Part shown: piece after piece, positions 61,657 through 64,000 of the stretch
How positions within the stretch are numbered: the stretch's first letter is position 1
Layout of the letters: each line of letters begins with the position of its first letter
Source: Bradyrhizobium sp. SSBR45G
GTDB taxonomy: Bacteria > Pseudomonadota > Alphaproteobacteria > Rhizobiales > Xanthobacteraceae
Length of the DNA: 64,000 nucleotides
Assembly: GCF_030159255.1 (NCBI RefSeq)
Contig: NZ_BSCT01000039.1
Location: forward strand, 1-64,000
Direction of reading: 5' to 3'
Notes under the pieces: generated by a model
Seen by the model: only the letters and a program-made list of their open reading frames with translations
Told to the model about the DNA's origin: nothing
Database searches by the model: none
Program-made: the position numbers and the translations under genes

Positions 61657-61932
61657 CCGGCCGCTCGCGGTTTTGTGAGTCTTTCCAGCGCTTTGGCCGT
61701 ATTTCGGCCCCGCCGCCAGCGTCTGTTGTTTAGAACTTGTTGACCACAGGCGCCGGCGCGCTGCGGCACCGCCGCACCGCGGGTTGCGGCGCCGGGGGCC
61801 AAAGGGTACAATTTTAATCAATGGTTTGACGGCATGACGCAGGGTCGACCCGTGAATTTTCCAGCTTTCGGGCCGATCTGGTAGGATGAGACTGGGGATT
61901 TGCGGCATGCTGGGTTTGCGGGGAGCTCCATC

Positions 61933-63414
61933 TTGATCAACCGCGCTTTCGTCCGGGTTCTGATGACCTCGGCGGCATTGGCCGCCGGCGCGCTGCTGAC
62001 CGGTTGCAACAGCGATCAGGTCGCGCTCGCCACCAGTGCCAAGGCCAATCAGCCGGTGCCGCCGAAGCTCGTTGCGACGATCGCCGAGAAGGACATGGAC
62101 ACGCAGTCGCCGATCCTGGTGCGCGTGTTCAAGCAGGAGGCCGAGCTCGAGGTCTGGAAGCAGGACCGCTCCGGCAAGTTCGGGCTGCTGAAGACCTATC
62201 CGATCTGCCGCTGGTCGGGTGATCTCGGACCGAAGGTGCGCGAGGGCGACCGCCAGGCGCCGGAGGGCTTCTACTCGATCAATCCGAGCCAGATGAACCC
62301 GCAGTCGGCCTATTATCTCTCGTTCAACACCGGCTATCCGAACGCGTTCGACAGGGCTTTGGGCCGCACCGGCTCGCAACTGATGGTGCATGGCGACTGC
62401 TCCTCGCGCGGCTGTTTCGCGATGACCGACGAGCAGATCGCCGAGATCTACGCGCTCGGACGCGAGTCCTTCTTCGGCGGCCAGCGCGCCTTCCAGTTCC
62501 AGGCCTATCCGTTCCGGATGACGCCGGTGAACATGGCCAGGCACCGCAACAATCCGAACATGCCGTTCTGGCGCATGATCAAGGAAGGCTACGACCAGTT
62601 CGAGGTCACCCGGCAGGAGCCGAAGGTCGACTTCTGCGAGAAGAAGTACGTCTTCAACGCCCAGAAGCCGCCCGGCGCGACCCGCGATCCGGTGTTCGAC
62701 GCCGCGGCGAAGTGCCCGGCCTATGTCGTGCCCGACGAGATCACGACAGCCGTGCGCGAGAAGCAGCAGGCGGACGACGCGGAATACGCCAAGCTCGTCG
62801 CCAAGGGCACGCCGGTCGCCAAGCTGAACACCGGCATCGACGGCGGCATGAACCCGATCTTCGCAGCCCGCGTCCCGGGCGCGTCGACCGGCCTGTCGAT
62901 CCCCGGCGAGGCGCCGGGGCTGTCGCTGGCCAACTTCACGCCGGCCCCGGGCACGATCCCCGGTCATGTCAATCCGCCGCGCGCGCCCACCGACGACGAG
63001 ATCGCCGCTGCGCCGGCCGAGACAGCTCCGGCGCCGGCCCCGTCCACCCGCGTGGCCGCCGCCAGCGCCCCGGAGAAGCCGAGCTTCATGTCGAGCCTCG
63101 CCCGCAAGGTCGGCCTCGGCGGCAACGCGCCGACCGAGACCACGGCGACGACGAAGCCGGCTGAGAGCAGGACGGCCGAGGCGAAGCCCGCCGAGGTCAA
63201 GCCCGCACCGAAGCCGGTCGCGGCCAAGCCGGCAGAGACCAAGCCGGCCGACACCAGGCAGGCCACTGCGCGGCCGCCGTTCAAGCCCGCCGCCGGAGAC
63301 GCCCCCGCGACCACCGCTTCGGCACCCGCCCAGACCCAGACCGCCCTGGTCTCCGGCGCTGCGCCCGTGCTGCAGTCGAATTCGTTCGACAGCCGGTTTG
63401 CCGGGTTCAAGTAA
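61933..63414 (+). CDS. L,D-transpeptidase family protein (YafK-like), lipoprotein
   Basis: A 493-residue protein. The start TTG at 61933 has GGGGAG well placed and gives LINRAFVRVLMTSAALAAGALLTGC, a lipoprotein signal. The L,D-transpeptidase/YkuD-type domain has H153 and C161 in MVHGDCSSRGCFAM, the catalytic pattern of L,D-transpeptidases of the YafK/DpaA group, which cleave or form peptidoglycan-linked bonds. From about residue 340 the protein is a long Pro/Ala/Lys/Thr-rich tail. An upstream TTG and an internal ATG are alternatives. Confidence 0.9.
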   Translation: MINRAFVRVLMTSAALAAGALLTGCNSDQVALATSAKANQPVPPKLVATIAEKDMDTQSPILVRVFKQEAELEVWKQDRSGKFGLLKTYPICRWSGDLGPKVREGDRQAPEGFYSINPSQMNPQSAYYLSFNTGYPNAFDRALGRTGSQLMVHGDCSSRGCFAMTDEQIAEIYALGRESFFGGQRAFQFQAYPFRMTPVNMARHRNNPNMPFWRMIKEGYDQFEVTRQEPKVDFCEKKYVFNAQKPPGATRDPVFDAAAKCPAYVVPDEITTAVREKQQADDAEYAKLVAKGTPVAKLNTGIDGGMNPIFAARVPGASTGLSIPGEAPGLSLANFTPAPGTIPGHVNPPRAPTDDEIAAAPAETAPAPAPSTRVAAASAPEKPSFMSSLARKVGLGGNAPTETTATTKPAESRTAEAKPAEVKPAPKPVAAKPAETKPADTRQATARPPFKPAAGDAPATTASAPAQTQTALVSGAAPVLQSNSFDSRFAGFK

Positions 63415-63488
63415 GGCGAAAGCGTTCGAACCTGTCGTCCGCCGCGCAGCCGGGCGCGGTCGATTGGATCGCGGACTCCCTACCCCAC

Positions 63489-63563
63489 CGTCATTGCGAG
63501 CGCAGCGAAGCAATCCAGAGTCCCACCCGAGCCCTGGATTGCTTCGCTGCGCTCGCAATGACG
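63489..63563. repeat. Intergenic inverted repeat, GTCATTGCGAGCGCAGCG family
   Basis: CGTCATTGCGAGCGCAGCGA and its exact complement, spaced by about 35 bases. It is of the same family as 18395-18469. In one minus-strand frame it reads HCERSEAIQ and DCFAALAMT, a peptide that is often misannotated in genomes and comes from the repeat. Confidence 0.9.
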
Positions 63564-63594
63564 AAGACATGGCTTCCTGTTCTCGCGGCGCACC

Positions 63595-64000
63595 GTGCAC
63601 CCGAGTGTTGCTTGCTCGATCACCCTCTCGAAGCGAGGGTGCAGGGAAGGCCGGGCCTCGACTGAGGCCCGTGGCCCGCCTGCGAAAAAAAGCAGGCGGC
63701 AGGTACCACAGGTCCAGCCGGACAGACCCGACCCTCCCTGCGCGATGGCTTTAACGGCTGCTTCGCGTTCTCCCCGGTGCGCCGGGCTTCTGGTCACCGT
63801 CACCCACGCGGCGCCCTTGGCGCCAACGCGGGCTTGATACCGGCATCGGGATATCAGGACCACGCGACTTGACCGTGCGGACCAGTGTTGTTCGTCGGCG
63901 CGAATGATCACGCTGCAAACCGGCCCGCCCACCACATCCCGCACTCCACGCTTCGTGACGACCGCGCAGCGCCCCTCGTCGATGAGGCGGGACGAGGTGA
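63595..64000. repeat. Structured repetitive element, extends to the window end
   Basis: A dense series of hairpins with no convincing gene: CACCCTC/GAGGGTG (63621-63641), GGCCTCGACTGAGGCC (63654-63669), CGCCTGC-loop of 7 A's-GCAGGCG (63677-63698), then GGTGCGCC and GGCGCCC/TTGGCGCC motifs. I recall similar 400-bp sequences (including GCGATGGCTTTAACGG and ATCAGGACCACGCGACTT) many times in Bradyrhizobium genomes; that is memory, not a search. The minus strand is open for 154 codons, which I treat as a by-product. Confidence 0.6.

Noticed and set aside
63480..63944. 154-codon minus-strand frame at the right end
   Set aside because: It spans the repeat element and the GTCATTGCGAGC inverted repeat, reading HCERSEAIQ and DCFAALAMT, which is the known translation of such repeats rather than a protein family. 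Kept as repeat.

Overview
This 64 kb window is GC-rich chromosomal DNA from an alphaproteobacterium, most likely Bradyrhizobium or a close relative in the Nitrobacteraceae. The evidence is the gene content and order (bolA / J-domain gene / cobS / cobT, a carD / fdxA / S4 / SUV3-like helicase block, a 7Fe-type ferredoxin), strong G/C third-position bias, and many intergenic inverted repeats of types I associate with that group. It looks like core or near-core chromosome. I see no integrase-flanked island, insertion sequence, CRISPR array or toxin-antitoxin pair. No gene is cut by either edge.

Layout. 0-8 kb: a luciferase-like flavin monooxygenase, a TPR/GT9-like protein, a very large autotransporter with a PAP2-type acid phosphatase passenger, and tRNA-Arg(CCT). 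8-15 kb: an exported spermidine-synthase-like protein, its membrane partner and a secreted M28/glutaminyl-cyclase-like enzyme in one operon; a membrane-anchored phytoene-desaturase/RetSat-like oxidase with twin operator-like palindromes; small envelope or stress genes. 15-22.6 kb: a CoA-thioester catabolic cluster (SDR, two-subunit-type acyl-CoA dehydrogenases, two enoyl-CoA hydratases, a VOC protein, a Leu/Ile/Val-type binding protein). 22.7-26.6 kb: exported nuclease-fold protein, lipoprotein M48 protease with LysM, and a conserved gene broken by a nonsense codon. 26.8-32.4 kb: carD, fdxA, an S4 RNA-binding protein that appears to start at CTG, and a SUV3-like RNA helicase, all on the minus strand. 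32.9-38.2 kb: DUF3108 protein, rpmB, a DUF2235 hydrolase, a cold-shock gene, rpsU and small unknown genes. 38.5-43.7 kb: a complete dipeptide/oligopeptide ABC importer with fused ATPases. 44-48 kb: flavoenzymes (LLM, old yellow enzyme) and a Tat-exported phytase-like esterase. 48-55.7 kb: cobT-cobS, DedA, a helix-turn-helix/citrate-synthase fusion divergent from a second citrate synthase, J-domain gene and bolA. 55.7-64 kb: CorC-type protein, aroB, aroK, a one-segment membrane protein, xerD, accA, an L,D-transpeptidase and a highly structured repetitive element.

Most coherent functional blocks: the ABC importer; cobS/cobT for aerobic cobalt insertion in B12 synthesis; aroK-aroB of the shikimate pathway; the beta-oxidation-like cluster; and the RNA-metabolism/transcription group helicase-S4-fdxA-carD.

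Nothing here is clearly a new defence or mobile system. The best candidates for new biology are: (i) the transcription-factor/citrate-synthase fusion facing a citrate synthase paralogue across three TTGATCAA-like boxes; (ii) the structured element at the right end of the window together with the several inverted-repeat families, two of which sit inside operons; (iii) the CTG start of the S4 gene; (iv) operator-like palindromes in front of the RetSat-like gene and carD; and (v) mutually exclusive hairpins in the autotransporter leader.
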